In this document: in pieces, positions 47,625 to 57,900 of the stretch | How positions within the stretch are numbered: position 1 is the first letter of the stretch | Layout of the letters: every line of letters starts with the position of its first letter | The notes under the pieces: generated by a model | The model's database searches: none | The model's input: only the letters and a program-made list of their open reading frames with translations | Told to the model about the DNA's origin: nothing | Translations under genes and position numbers: made by a program | NCBI GenBank assembly: GCA_004557035.1 | Contig: SFFB01000007.1 | Span: 1 to 64,000, forward strand | DNA: 64,000 nucleotides | Source: Bacteroidales bacterium | GTDB lineage: Bacteria; Bacteroidota; Bacteroidia; Bacteroidales; Bacteroidaceae | Direction of reading: 5' to 3'

Positions 47625-48205
47625 AACCCGATCCTCATATCGCCCATCTGCTCGAACGCTATATGCTGGCCGAGACCACCAAAGCAGAAGAACGCGAACT
47701 GGCAGACTATTTCAAGACCCACCCCGACCTGCCGGCCGAGTGGCTGCCCTATGCCGTGATGTTCTTGGGCGGCAACGCCACCGCCACGGCCGGCCACAAA
47801 CGACGCCTGTGGCCATGGTTGGCAACGATTGGCACAGCGGCCTCTGTGGCGCTCGTCTTGTTGCTCTGGCCGGGGACTAACGGCGAAATGCTCGTCGCCC
47901 AGTCGGCCGACCCTCACACGCCGGCAGTGGTGACCTCACAGTCATCAGGCCGCAAGGACGTGGATGCGGTGCCTGTTTTGGAGGAAGGAACAACCGCAAA
48001 GAAGTTTTCACATCCCGTCCATAAAGCCCAAGCGCAGGCCGGACCTATCCCACAAAGCGAGACGCTCGCGCCCGAAATCACCGAAGCCGAGCGCAGGCGC
48101 GAAATTGAACTGCTGCTCGAGGCACAGGCCCTGGAGCGTGAAGAAGAAGAAAACACGGCGCAGCTTCTCGTTGAAGTCCTGCTCGCCGCCCATACCCAAG
48201 AATAA
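47621..48205 (+). CDS. Putative anti-sigma factor, single-pass membrane protein
   Basis: 194 residues. A cytoplasmic N-terminus (HIAHLLERYMLAETTKAEER, ELADYFKTHPDLPAEW) resembles the short zinc-less anti-sigma domains of Bacteroidales. One TM follows (RLWPWLATIGTAASVALVLLL, ~64-85), then a ~110-residue periplasmic part rich in Glu/Ala helices (ITEAERRREIELLLEAQALE). Translationally coupled to the ECF sigma gene. The signal sensed is unknown. Confidence 0.78.
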   Translation: MKPDPHIAHLLERYMLAETTKAEERELADYFKTHPDLPAEWLPYAVMFLGGNATATAGHKRRLWPWLATIGTAASVALVLLLWPGTNGEMLVAQSADPHTPAVVTSQSSGRKDVDAVPVLEEGTTAKKFSHPVHKAQAQAGPIPQSETLAPEITEAERRREIELLLEAQALEREEEENTAQLLVEVLLAAHTQE

Positions 48206-48240
48206 ATCATCAAAGCCACTCATTAAAAATTGCATCAACC

Positions 48241-49278
48241 ATGAAGAAGTTTATCACTCTCGTGCTGGCCATCGGCCTTGTCTGGCCGGCTGCAGCACAA
48301 CAATTTGAATTCAATGCCATCAAATTGCAACTCCTGCAACTCAAAGGCGCCAAGACGCTAAGCGAAACAGCCAACTCCGGACGCGACAAAGACAGTGTGG
48401 GATGCCGGCAAATCGAGACCTGCCTGAGTCTGCCTTACAAGAGCAAGAGCGACAAGCAGAACGTCGATGCCGCCATCAAACAAATCAAGGCGGCCTATGC
48501 AGACCGCCAGTCCTCGGCAACCAAAGCGGTGGCACACATCCAGGCCCTCGAAGAGACCGGACTCGAAGGACCTGCCGTCAAGATGGGCTATGTCAAGACT
48601 CAAAGCCCCATCGCCATTGGCGGCAAAGGCCACAGCTACGTCCTCGTGCGCCAGACCGGCGGGGACAAGCCCCGCATCTCCACCTACGACGGCGCACAAT
48701 GGTGGCTCGACAAAGCCGGCAAGCGCGTGGTCTTTCATCTCTTCCAGATGAGCGGCCAGCATCAGGCTACACACCAACAGCCGCGCATCCTGACTCCGAC
48801 GATACAGCTCGACAGCCTGTCGAGACTCAGTCACGATGAACTTATAGAGCGTCTCGGCTTCACACGCGAGGACATCGAGAAAGCCAAGAAGGGCTACCTC
48901 GCCCCGCTCAATCTCAAAGGCACGCTCAAAGACCTGAACTTGCTCAATTCGCTGCGCTTGAAGATGGGGCCGGACTATGAGGGCTCCCTCGTGAAACTGA
49001 GCAACGAGCGCGTGCAACAGGCGCTCAGCTACAGTGCCGACGACAACCAGAGCTATAAAGTGGCCCTGTTCATGTCGTTGGCCAACCAAGGCAACTATAA
49101 AGCCCAAATCATATCCGGGAAAAAGTTTGAGAAGACCGAGACCGTGGAATTCATGGATCTGGCCCGCCGCTGGCCTAATCTCAAGGTGTTTTGTGTGTCG
49201 TTTGAAGGGGCTGAAACGCCTGTGGCCAAGAAATACAAAGACTGCGACGGCGTGGTCCAAGTCTTTCTCGATGAATGA
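48241..49278 (+). CDS. Secreted protein of unknown function
   Basis: 345 residues with a signal peptide (MKKFITLVLAIGLVWPAAAQ). The first ~60 mature residues include CRQIETCLSLPYKSKSDKQN. The middle is a beta-rich stretch (GHSYVLVRQTGGDKPRISTY). The final third (YKVALFMSLANQGNYKAQII ... NLKVFCVSFEG) is alpha/beta. No domain is recognised. It is 35 nt after the anti-sigma gene and in the same direction, so it is likely part of the sigma-controlled unit. Confidence 0.78.
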   Translation: MKKFITLVLAIGLVWPAAAQQFEFNAIKLQLLQLKGAKTLSETANSGRDKDSVGCRQIETCLSLPYKSKSDKQNVDAAIKQIKAAYADRQSSATKAVAHIQALEETGLEGPAVKMGYVKTQSPIAIGGKGHSYVLVRQTGGDKPRISTYDGAQWWLDKAGKRVVFHLFQMSGQHQATHQQPRILTPTIQLDSLSRLSHDELIERLGFTREDIEKAKKGYLAPLNLKGTLKDLNLLNSLRLKMGPDYEGSLVKLSNERVQQALSYSADDNQSYKVALFMSLANQGNYKAQIISGKKFEKTETVEFMDLARRWPNLKVFCVSFEGAETPVAKKYKDCDGVVQVFLDE

Positions 49279-49346
49279 GAGGTGCAAAGCCTTGCTTATT
49301 AGACCGTTAAATTAAACTTTTAGAAATTCCCACTATTCTGCGAGTT

Positions 49347-49434
49347 GTACGCCGGCCGCGGTATAATCGTACAGCGGCCGGCGTATAATTGTACATCGGC
49401 CGGCGTACAATCATACCACGACCGCTGTACGACT
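49347..49434. repeat. Four tandem 22-bp palindromic units
   Basis: Units at 49347, 49369, 49391 and 49413 follow the pattern GTAC-NN-CGGCCG-NN-GTAYAATY (the fourth is degenerate). Each has a CGGCCG core flanked by GTAC/GTAY, so units pair with themselves and with neighbours. They lie in the 314-nt gap between the secreted protein and the beta-barrel gene, ~120 nt upstream of the latter's -7 element. No spacers, so this is not CRISPR. Confidence 0.85.
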
Positions 49435-49553
49435 ACTGGACGCCGGACAAGAACGGCTTTCCCTATGACCACCTTTCTTTTCAGCCATCCGACGATATTT
49501 TCTATTAAAAAAGCAAAAAATGGGGGGCAATGCGTCATTCCGTCCGTTAGTCT

Positions 49554-49561
49554 TAACTTTG
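49554..49561 (+). promoter_or_regulatory. Putative -7 element of the beta-barrel gene
   Basis: TAACTTTG, 32 nt upstream of the start at 49593, matches TAnnTTTG. Confidence 0.5.
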
Positions 49562-49592
49562 CACTTCATAAACGAAACACAATTTTATTGAA

Positions 49593-52376
49593 ATGAAACA
49601 TCTTCTGCTCTGCTTGTGCCTCTTGGTGGGCTCGGTGGCGACCGTCCGGGCCGACGTGGTGACGGGCCGTTTCGTGGATGCCGCCAGCGGCGAACCCTTG
49701 TCGGACGTAGAATTCAAGGCCTGTTCCTTTAGTGAAATTACCATAACTTTCCGCACAATGACCTCCGACAGTCTGGGCCGGTTTTCGTTCACATGGTCGG
49801 GCGACAACTGCTGGCTGGAAGCCACCTGCGTGGGCTATCATCCGCGCAAGGTGACGTTTGCGGCCTTCGAAGGCAACGACACGCTAAGCCTGGGCGATAT
49901 CAAGATGAAGCCCTCAGAGGTGTTCTTGAACACAGCCGTGGTGACGGCAAGGGCCAAGCGGTTTGTGATGCGCGGCGACACGGTGGTGTTTAACCCCGAA
50001 GCCTTCAACCTGAGCGAAGGGGCCCGTCTCGACGAACTCATCAAGCAGCTGCCGGGCGTGACGGAAAAAGACGGCCAGCTCTATTGGATGGACAAGCCCG
50101 TGCGTATCCTGGTGAACGGCGAAGAGATGTTTGCCGACAACACCCTGCTGCAACAACGCCTGCCGGCGGAGGCCGTAGACCGCATCAAGGCCTACAACAA
50201 AGCCAACAAGCAGCAGGCACATTCGGGCCGCGACGACGGGAGCGAAGACCACGTGCTCGACATTCAGGTGAAGCCGGGTTTTCTTGAGAAATGGTACGGT
50301 ACGGCCGAAGGGGCCTACCAGACCGAAGACGGCTACCTGGCCCGACTCGACGCCATGTATCTCTCGACAGCCAATCCGCTCATGGCCTATGGCAATTTCA
50401 ACAACATCAATGAGAACACCTACTTCAAGTCTTTCGGCGGCTCAGGCTGGGGCTATGCATGGCCATACGGCCGCCAACAGTTCGGCTCGACGGGCTATAA
50501 GCACCAATGGAACACCAGCCAGGGCGAGAAACAGCTGAAGCACTACTTCTCGTTCAACATACAGGGCAACCACTCCGACGGCTGGGGCCGAAGCCGTGAA
50601 AGCGAGGAGACGTTTATGCCCGACGGGGGCAGCACCTTCCGCCTGTCTGACAGAAAGACCTATGCCCACCAGGTGAAGCCCGACTTCTCTTTCAGAGGCG
50701 AATTTCAACTCGACAGCGTCACCTGGCTCTATGCGAGCGGTGGATGGAACTATGACAAAAATCTCAAAGACGTGACTGAGCGCAACGGTGTCTATGCCGA
50801 CAATCCCTACGCCTATACCGACGACCCGCTCGACGCCGCCTTTGCCTCCGACTCTCCAGCGGACGACAACGACGCCCTAGTGTCGCGCTCGCTCTATCGC
50901 TCATCCACTCTGACGAAAAAGATGGAGACCAACGCCCATGTGGGTCTGGAACGTCTGCTGCCGCACGACGCCAGTCTGAAATTTGGCGGCGACATCAGCT
51001 ACACCGATACCAAAACAGAGCGGCAGGCCACACGCGACCTGCGTTATTACGCCGGCAACATCCCCGACGAACTGCGGTATGAGACCGACTATCAGCCCAC
51101 TCACTCGCTTATGGCCAAGGCCACCACGTCTTATCAGGCGTGGCTGTGCAAGGCACTGATGATAAAAGCAGACTATGCCTTCAAGCACAATCGTGACTTC
51201 GACCGCCAAGACCACGCCGTGGCCGACGCGCCAGGAGCCACCCTCGACGACCCGCTCGCCGACCCCAACAGCTATCGCCGCCGACAGACCACCGGCTCGC
51301 ATAGCGCCGCACTGGGAGTGACGCTCAACGTGGGCAATTTCAGCCTGATGCCGGCTCTGAACTATAGCTACCGACACGAAAACCTTAATTACGTGCGCGG
51401 CAGCCTCGACATCGACAAACGGCGCGACGTCAACCTGTGGCAGCCCAATATGACGGCCCGATGGAAAATCACGCGCGGCCAGACGGCCGAACTGACCTAC
51501 CGCCACTATACCTATGCCCCAGACCTGCTCCAAACGGTGGACTACACCGACGACACCAATCCGCTCTTCGTCATACAAGGCAACCCCTTGCTGAAAAACA
51601 CCCACACCGACAACGTCGGCCTGAGCTTCAGATTGAACAAGACACAGCAACAGCGCAACTTTTTGGTGAGCATGGAGTATGAGCGAAACAAGAACCCACG
51701 CGCAAATATGTATTTCTACAACGCCGCGACCGGAGCCTACCGCCAAAAACCGGCCAATGTGGACGACGGCTGGAAGGTGGAGGGCCGCATGCGCTATGAA
51801 CAGGGCATAGGCGACTTCATCCGCGTACAAAACTCCCTGCAATGTGGCTTTGACCACTATTATGGTTTCCTTACGGCAGACTACGACGCCACCGTGGCCG
51901 ACCCCAACCTCCGCAAGCGGCTCTACCTCACCGAGCGCCCCGCCATCTCGTTCACCCGCGAAGAAGTGGAGGTGAGCCTCTCGGGACGCTACACCCTGAG
52001 TCGACAACGCTTCGTGCCGGCCTCGCTGAGCAACCAGACGCTCACCGACTATGGCGTCAACTTCATGGCACGCTACAAATGGCGGGACTGGACGGCCCAG
52101 ACCCAACTCGATATGGAGGGTCGCTCGGGCTACACCTCGACCGAAATGAACCGCGTCATCCCCAACTGGTCGCTCGAGCTGAGCCGCAAGGTGCTGAAAG
52201 GCAAAGGCACGGTAAAGTTGGAGTTTGACGACTTGCTCAACAAAGACCGCCAATATTACGCCATGCAATCAGCCACCGAGCGCTCCGAGAGTTTCACGGA
52301 GTCGCTCCACCACTGGGTGCAGATCGGCTTCACCTATAAATTCGACGCCAAAGGCAGCAAGAAGTCCAAACGATGA
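49593..52376 (+). CDS. Outer membrane beta-barrel protein with CarboxypepD_reg domain
   Basis: 927 residues, same family as 1003-4050. Signal peptide MKHLLLCLCLLVGSVATVRA. A carboxypeptidase-regulatory-like fold (VVTGRFVDAASGEPLSDVEF) lies at ~21-105. The plug-like part has LIKQLPGVTEKDGQLYWMDK and VRILVNGEEMFADN, and the barrel has many aromatic strands to the C-terminal YKFDAKGSKKSKR. It has a short leader behind TAACTTTG and lies downstream of the sigma/anti-sigma unit and the 22-bp repeats. Its substrate is unknown. Confidence 0.87.
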   Translation: MKHLLLCLCLLVGSVATVRADVVTGRFVDAASGEPLSDVEFKACSFSEITITFRTMTSDSLGRFSFTWSGDNCWLEATCVGYHPRKVTFAAFEGNDTLSLGDIKMKPSEVFLNTAVVTARAKRFVMRGDTVVFNPEAFNLSEGARLDELIKQLPGVTEKDGQLYWMDKPVRILVNGEEMFADNTLLQQRLPAEAVDRIKAYNKANKQQAHSGRDDGSEDHVLDIQVKPGFLEKWYGTAEGAYQTEDGYLARLDAMYLSTANPLMAYGNFNNINENTYFKSFGGSGWGYAWPYGRQQFGSTGYKHQWNTSQGEKQLKHYFSFNIQGNHSDGWGRSRESEETFMPDGGSTFRLSDRKTYAHQVKPDFSFRGEFQLDSVTWLYASGGWNYDKNLKDVTERNGVYADNPYAYTDDPLDAAFASDSPADDNDALVSRSLYRSSTLTKKMETNAHVGLERLLPHDASLKFGGDISYTDTKTERQATRDLRYYAGNIPDELRYETDYQPTHSLMAKATTSYQAWLCKALMIKADYAFKHNRDFDRQDHAVADAPGATLDDPLADPNSYRRRQTTGSHSAALGVTLNVGNFSLMPALNYSYRHENLNYVRGSLDIDKRRDVNLWQPNMTARWKITRGQTAELTYRHYTYAPDLLQTVDYTDDTNPLFVIQGNPLLKNTHTDNVGLSFRLNKTQQQRNFLVSMEYERNKNPRANMYFYNAATGAYRQKPANVDDGWKVEGRMRYEQGIGDFIRVQNSLQCGFDHYYGFLTADYDATVADPNLRKRLYLTERPAISFTREEVEVSLSGRYTLSRQRFVPASLSNQTLTDYGVNFMARYKWRDWTAQTQLDMEGRSGYTSTEMNRVIPNWSLELSRKVLKGKGTVKLEFDDLLNKDRQYYAMQSATERSESFTESLHHWVQIGFTYKFDAKGSKKSKR

Positions 52377-52482
52377 CCGGACGGCCGCCATCGAGGCGGT
52401 TATTTCGGAATATCAACCCCCGGCAACGAGGGTATTCAAAAATGAGATTGAGATTGAAATTAATTTTTGACTATTTTTCGCA

Positions 52483-52513
52483 GCCCTGTAAGCCCTTTCA
52501 AGGCTTACAGGGC
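52483..52513 (+). terminator. Hairpin after the beta-barrel gene
   Basis: GCCCTGTAAGCC pairs perfectly with GGCTTACAGGGC across a 7-nt loop, 107 nt after the stop. There is no T-run, so factor-independent termination is uncertain. Confidence 0.5.
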
Positions 52514-52577
52514 CGCGAGAAAACGTATTTTGAACACCTCGCTCCGGCGGGCTCCAAAAATAAAAAACAGGGAAATA

Positions 52578-52608
52578 TTGGCCAAACCGCTTGAAATGCG
52601 TAATTTTG
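52578..52608 (+). promoter_or_regulatory. Promoter of rplY
   Basis: TTG (52578-52580), 20-nt spacer, TAATTTTG (52601-52608), ~100 nt upstream of rplY. Confidence 0.7.
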
Positions 52609-52707
52609 CGGCGATTTGTCCTCCCGGGGTCGGGTTTAGGCCTCGCGTGTGATGGCGAATTAAGCGAAAACTTAATTTAGAGTAACACATTTATTATCCA
52701 AAAATCA

Positions 52708-53241
52708 ATGAAAGAAATTTCAATCAACGGCACCGTGCGTGCCGACCTCGGCAAGAAAGCTGCCAAAGAAATCCGTAAGAACGGTGGTGTTCCCTGTGTC
52801 ATTTATGGTGAGAAGAAAGACGAAAACGGTCTGCCCGAAGCCCTTCACTTCACCGTATGCGAGAAGGAAATCAACAAGCTCATCTATACTCCCCACATCT
52901 ACCTCGTCAACATCAACATCGACGGTACTGAGCACAAGGCCATCCTCAAGGAGGTGCAGTTCCACCCCGTGAAAGACAACGTGCTCCACGTAGACTTCCT
53001 CGAAGTACACGCCGAGAAGCCCATCGTGATGGGTGTGCCCATCGCTCCCGAAGGTCTCGCCGAAGGTGTACGCGCCGGTGGCCGCCTCATGTGCATGGTG
53101 CGCAAGATCAACGTGAAGGCTCTCTACAGCGCCATCCCCGAGAAGCTCATCATCGACGTGACGAAACTCCAGCTCGGCAAGAGCATCAAAGTGGGCGACC
53201 TGCAGTTTGAAGGTCTGTTATCGTTTGCACCGTCAAGATGA
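52708..53241 (+). CDS. rplY: Large ribosomal subunit protein bL25 (Ctc form), frameshifted C-terminus
   Basis: 177 residues as read. The L25 domain (EISINGTVRADLGKKAAKEI, GVPCVIYG) and TL5-type beta domain (VQFHPVKDNVLHVDFLEVH ... APEGLAEGVRAGG) are intact to KVGDLQFEGL. The frame then reads LSFAPSR and stops at 53241. In another frame the expected Bacteroidales ending continues: IVCTVKMTRAAMGAAAAAAK then A and TAA at 53283. Several expected residues between EGL and IVC also seem missing. Thus a small deletion with frameshift near 53215 has replaced the C-terminal tail. It may be a real strain mutation or an assembly error; the rRNA-binding domain is unaffected. Confidence 0.9.
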   Translation: MKEISINGTVRADLGKKAAKEIRKNGGVPCVIYGEKKDENGLPEALHFTVCEKEINKLIYTPHIYLVNINIDGTEHKAILKEVQFHPVKDNVLHVDFLEVHAEKPIVMGVPIAPEGLAEGVRAGGRLMCMVRKINVKALYSAIPEKLIIDVTKLQLGKSIKVGDLQFEGLLSFAPSR

Positions 53242-53313
53242 CACGTGCCGCTATGGGTGCTGCCGCAGCAGCTGCCAAGGCCTAAGCCGTCTGAAACGAT
53301 ACAACACGCTCAT

Positions 53314-53363
53314 AAGCGGCCTGCGACTGCGCACACTGTGGCGTGGATGCAGGCCGCTTCTTT
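53314..53363 (+). terminator. Terminator after rplY
   Basis: AAGCGGCCTGC pairs with GCAGGCCGCTT across a 24-nt loop, followed by CTTTATG. Confidence 0.65.
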
Positions 53364-53428
53364 ATGTCGCTGCCTCCGGGCACACTCCAACACATTCCCA
53401 CTAACCCCAAACAATCGGCCAACGCGCT

Positions 53429-54070
53429 ATGCTGCTTGATTTTTTGAAAAAACTATTCGGCCAAAAGTCCGAAGGCAAAGACCAAGCCACTCAGGCCAAC
53501 CCACAGATGAACTTCTTAATCGTCGGACTCGGAAACATCGGGCCGGAATATGCCCGCACACGCCACAACATCGGCTTTATGGTGGTTGACGCCATTGCAG
53601 CGGCAGCCGGCGTAGCGTTTGAAGACAAGCGCTACGGCGCCATCGCCACCGTCAAGGTGAAAAACCAGACACTCATCCTGCTCAAACCCTCCACCTACAT
53701 GAACCTCTCGGGCAACGCCGTGAGATATTGGATGAAAGAAAAAAACATCCCGCTCGAAAACCTCCTCGTCGTAGTGGACGACCTAGCCCTGCCCTTTGGC
53801 AGCCTGCGCATGAAGCCCTCGGGCAGCGAAGCCGGCCACAACGGACTGAAGCACATCACCGCCACACTCGGCACACAGCAATACGCCCGACTGCGGTTTG
53901 GCATAGGCAACGATTTCCCCCGCGGCGGACAAGTGGACTTTGTCTTGGGCGAATTTGGCGAGGAAGACCTCAAGACTATGGACGACCGCCTCAAAACGGC
54001 CGGCGACATGGTGAAGAGTTTCGCCCTCTCGGGCATCCAGTTCACTATGAACCACTTCAACCACAAGTAA
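53429..54070 (+). CDS. pth: Peptidyl-tRNA hydrolase
   Basis: 213 residues. It releases peptides from prematurely dropped peptidyl-tRNA. Family motifs are [20 protein letters not shown] (with N36 and catalytic H46), [24 protein letters not shown] and [15 protein letters not shown]. Residues 1-26 ([20 protein letters not shown] ...) extend beyond the usual start at MNFLIVGLG, so ATG 53507 is an alternative start. It follows rplY, the frequent L25-Pth pairing, and an S4-domain gene comes 12 nt later. Confidence 0.95.
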   Translation: MLLDFLKKLFGQKSEGKDQATQANPQMNFLIVGLGNIGPEYARTRHNIGFMVVDAIAAAAGVAFEDKRYGAIATVKVKNQTLILLKPSTYMNLSGNAVRYWMKEKNIPLENLLVVVDDLALPFGSLRMKPSGSEAGHNGLKHITATLGTQQYARLRFGIGNDFPRGGQVDFVLGEFGEEDLKTMDDRLKTAGDMVKSFALSGIQFTMNHFNHK

Positions 54071-54082
54071 GACCGCACCACC

Positions 54083-54496
54083 ATGGAAGCACGACTCGAC
54101 AAATGGCTCTGGGCCGCACGCATCTACAAGACACGCACCATAGCCGCCGATGCCTGCAAAAACGGCCGCATCACCATCAACGGCGCCCAAGCCAAGCCTT
54201 CGCGCACGGTCAAAGCCGGTGACGAGGTGGGTGTGAGGAAGCCGCCGGTCACCTATACTTTCCGCGTGAAACAGGCCATTGAAAAGCGTGTCGGCGCCAA
54301 ACTGCTGCCCGACGTGCTGGAAAACATCACCGACGCCGCGCAATACGAACTGCTCGAGATGAGTAAAATAAGCGGTTTCGTCAATCGCGCCCGAGGCACC
54401 GGCCGACCCACAAAAAAAGACCGCCGTGCCCTCGACGAGTTCACGGCGCCTACCTTTATGGACGACGATTTTGACTTCGACCTTGACGAGGAGTGA
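54083..54496 (+). CDS. S4 domain RNA-binding protein (Hsp15/HslR-like)
   Basis: 137 residues. The S4 RNA-binding fold is at 1-65 (ARLDKWLWAARIYKTRTIAA, GRITINGAQAKPSRTVKAGD). A basic segment (RARGTGRPTKKDRR) and a very acidic end (DDDFDFDLDEE) follow. Hsp15 recognises stalled 50S subunits carrying peptidyl-tRNA, which fits its place right behind pth. Function by homology. Confidence 0.9.
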   Translation: MEARLDKWLWAARIYKTRTIAADACKNGRITINGAQAKPSRTVKAGDEVGVRKPPVTYTFRVKQAIEKRVGAKLLPDVLENITDAAQYELLEMSKISGFVNRARGTGRPTKKDRRALDEFTAPTFMDDDFDFDLDEE

Positions 54497-54701
54497 CGTT
54501 TTCATAACGGCCGGCGCGATGTAGCGTTGGCCACGGCAATGCACGGTTGTGCAGAGTTGAAACGCCCGACCCCACATTCCTCAATCTTCTGACTATCGGC
54601 CATTTGCGCAAAAAATATGCAGGGTTGCCCGGTTTTGGGCGACCTTTTGTTTGGCGTAAGGGATTGAGGATTTTGTAGGGGTTTGCTGTCGGTTTGGGGG
54701 C

Positions 54702-54920
54702 AAAAAAGTAGTATTCTTTGGCCTTTGCTCTCGTTTGCACTAACTTTCGCTACGCGCAAGTTAGGCGGCGGCTCGGGTAAGTCAACAAAAAGGTATCGCT
54801 CAAGCCTGTCGCGCTCGCCTTGCACTAACTTTCGCTACGCGCAAGTTAGGCTGCACTCGGCAAAGTCAAACAAAAAACAAGTTTTTTCTTTGGCCTTTGC
54901 TCTCGTTTGCACTAACTTTG
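54702..54920 (+). repeat. Promoter-carrying tandem repeat array B
   Basis: Three units of the same family as arrays A and C. Units 1 and 2 contain TTGCACTAACTTTCGCTACG CGCAAGTTAGG and then GGC(T/G)GC(A/G)(C/G)TCGG; the third ends with TTTGCACTAACTTTG and leads into the beta-galactosidase gene. The hairpin loop differs from array A (TCGCTACGCG in place of TCGCCTGCGGCG), so the arrays evolved locally. The preceding 54497-54701 holds nothing recognisable. Confidence 0.85.
54889..54920 (+). promoter_or_regulatory. Promoter of the beta-galactosidase gene
   Basis: TTTG (54889-54892), 20-nt spacer, TAACTTTG (54913-54920), formed by the last unit of repeat array B. Confidence 0.8.
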
Positions 54921-54988
54921 ACGCGTCAAAATCTGCACGATTTGATTTTACTTGAAAACACTATTCCTTAATAACCTTTTATCACCTT

Positions 54989-57900
54989 ATGAAACTTCAA
55001 CCGACTCACCTCGCACTCAAGAAACGTCTGCTCGTGATGCTGGCAAGCATTATGGTCTGCCTCGTGCCCGCTATGGCACAAGTTGGCCCTGGCCATATCT
55101 ATCACATTGTCAGCAAAATAACGGGCAAGGCGCTGACCAACGGCGACAACGCCACCAAAGGCGGCGCACTCTCATTGGCCACCATAGACAACACCTCGGA
55201 AGGCCAAGACTGGGCTCTCGTACCCACCGACGAAGAGGGCGTATATGTGGTATTCAACACGCTCAGCCAGCAGGCCATCGACTATGCGCTGGCAAGCGGT
55301 AGCACCACGCCGCTGCAATGGACCTTCGACGACACCAACGCCAACCAGCGCATCCGTTTCGCCGCCGTGGATGAGGCAGCCGGCACCTATCGCCTGCTCT
55401 ATGCCGCCACCGACCTCAAAGCACTCAACGGCGACGCCGACGGCACGCTCACCGTGGGCAACGACATCATCTCAGACGCTTCGGTCTTCACCATCATCGA
55501 CACCGGCAAGTCGGCCGGCCGACCGGTGAGAAACTGGTGCTACACCCTGACGCACGTAAACACGGGACTCGTGCTCTCCAACCGTGGCATTGCCGAAAAC
55601 GACGCCTTGATTTATGGCGACACCTACGAGGCCGACAACACCTCACAAATCTGGCAGTTGATTGACTCCGAATGGGAGGGACAATACATTATATATAATA
55701 AGACCGGACAAAAAGCCATCGACGCTGCACTCGGTACCCCCAAGACGCCGCTGCAATGGACACCGACCACGAAGAGCGTCAACCAAGCTTGTACGTTCCT
55801 GCCCGTAAGCGGTCTGGAAGACACCTATAAATTGGCCTATACCAAATCCGGCACCACCTACTATCTGACTGTCTCTGCTGACGGCTCGGTCAACAAGACC
55901 ACCACCAACGACGCAGCGGCTTATTTCACGCTGACCTTCACCCCGACTCCTCCCGATCCGCCCAAAAACAACTGGGAAGACGAGACCTTCTTTGAAGAAA
56001 ACAAAGAACCGGGACACGCTGCTTATATGCCCTACCCCACCACGGCCCAGATGAAGGCCGACGCCCGCTTCGACAAGCCCTGGCTCGACCCGCAAAGCGA
56101 CAACGTGATGAGCCTCAACGGCGTTTGGAAACTCAACTATGTGACCTCGCCATCGCTGCGCCCGGGCGAAGACACCTTCTGGGGCGACAATGTCGACGTG
56201 AGCGCCTGGGACACCATCAGCGTGCCCTCTTGTCTGGAAATGAAAGGCTACGGCACGCCGCTCTATATCAACGTGGACTATGCCTTTTACAATACGCCGC
56301 CCACCATCACGATGAAGAACGGACTGACGAACTCTGTAGCCTCTTACCGACGCACCTTCGACCTGCCCTCAGGATGGGGCGACAAGCGCGTTTTCCTCCA
56401 CTTCGACGGTATCTACAGCGCCGCCTATGTGTGGGTGAACGGCCAATATGTGGGCTACACGCAGGAGTCAAACAACGACGCCGAGTTTGACGTCACGGCC
56501 GTGGTGCGCGAAGGCGAAAACAACGTGAGTGTGCAAGTCATCCGCTGGTGCGACGGCAGCTATCTCGAAGGCCAGGACATGTGGCACATGAGCGGCATTC
56601 ACCGCGACGTCTATCTCTATGCCACGCCCAAGACCTTCATTCGCGACCACTACATCACCGCCACGCCTTCGACAGCCGACTTCACCAGCGGCAGCCTCAA
56701 CGTGGCCGTGACGATGAACAACCGCGACAGTCAGGCCGCCAGCAAAACCGTAGTGGCCACCCTGCTCTCGCCCGAGGGAAACACCGTGGCCACAAAGCAG
56801 ACCGAATTCACCTTTGCCGACGGCGAGAGCGGCGACAAAACGGCCAATCTGACCTTTGAAGGCCTGACCGACCTTAAGCCTTGGAGCGCCGAAGAGCCCA
56901 ACCTCTACACCGTCTGCCTCTCACAACTCAGCAACGGTGTGGAAGAACAGGCTTTCTCTACGAAATACGGTTTCAGAAACATTGAAATCAAGAGCACGGG
57001 TTCAGGCAAGAAAGTCTTTATCAACAACCAGGCCGTGCTCTTCAAAGGCGTCAACACCCAAGACACGCATCCCGTACACGGCCGCAGCATCGACGTAGCC
57101 ACTATGCTGAAAGACGTGGAAATGATGAAGCAGGCCAACGTCAACACCGTGCGCACCAGTCACTATCCGCGCCAGGCCAAGATGTATGCCATGTTCGACT
57201 ACTACGGTCTCTATTGTATGGACGAGGCCGACGTGGAATGCCACTACAGCTGGGAAGAGTCCGGCTCAGCCTGTATCACCTTCCAGCAGTCTTGGCAAGC
57301 CCAATACGTAGACCGCACCGTGCGTATGGTGCTCCGCGACCGCAACTTCCCCTCCATCATCTTCTGGAGTCTGGGCAACGAGAGCAACTCTGGCCTTAAC
57401 TTCCATGCCACCTACGACGCCACACGCGCCCTCGACCCGCGCATCATCCACTACGAAGGTGCCACCCGCGCCAAAGATACTGCCACCGACCTCTACAGCG
57501 TGATGTATCCCAACATTGCCAACGTGGTAGACGTACAGGCCAACTACAACACCTATGGCCAGCCCTTCTTTATGTGTGAATATGCCCACGCCATGGGTAA
57601 CGCCGTGGGCAACCTACAGGAATATTGGGACGCTATCGAGTCGTCGAATTACGGCATTGGCGGTTGCATCTGGGACTGGGTAGACCAGTCAATCTATGCC
57701 GCAAGCGACATCCAGAACAAAACGCTCACCGTCAACGGCTACAACAAATACAAGAGCGGTTACGACTTCGGCGGCCCTCACCAGTTCAACTTTGTCAACA
57801 ATGGCCTCATCACGGCCGACCGTGCCTGGACATCCAAACTCACCGAAGTGAAGAAAGTCTACCAGTACGTCAAGTTCACCAACTATCTGGCCAGTTCGAA

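Noticed and set aside
49347..49434. Possible CRISPR array
   Set aside because: The 22-bp units are directly adjacent with no unique spacers, and no cas genes are nearby.
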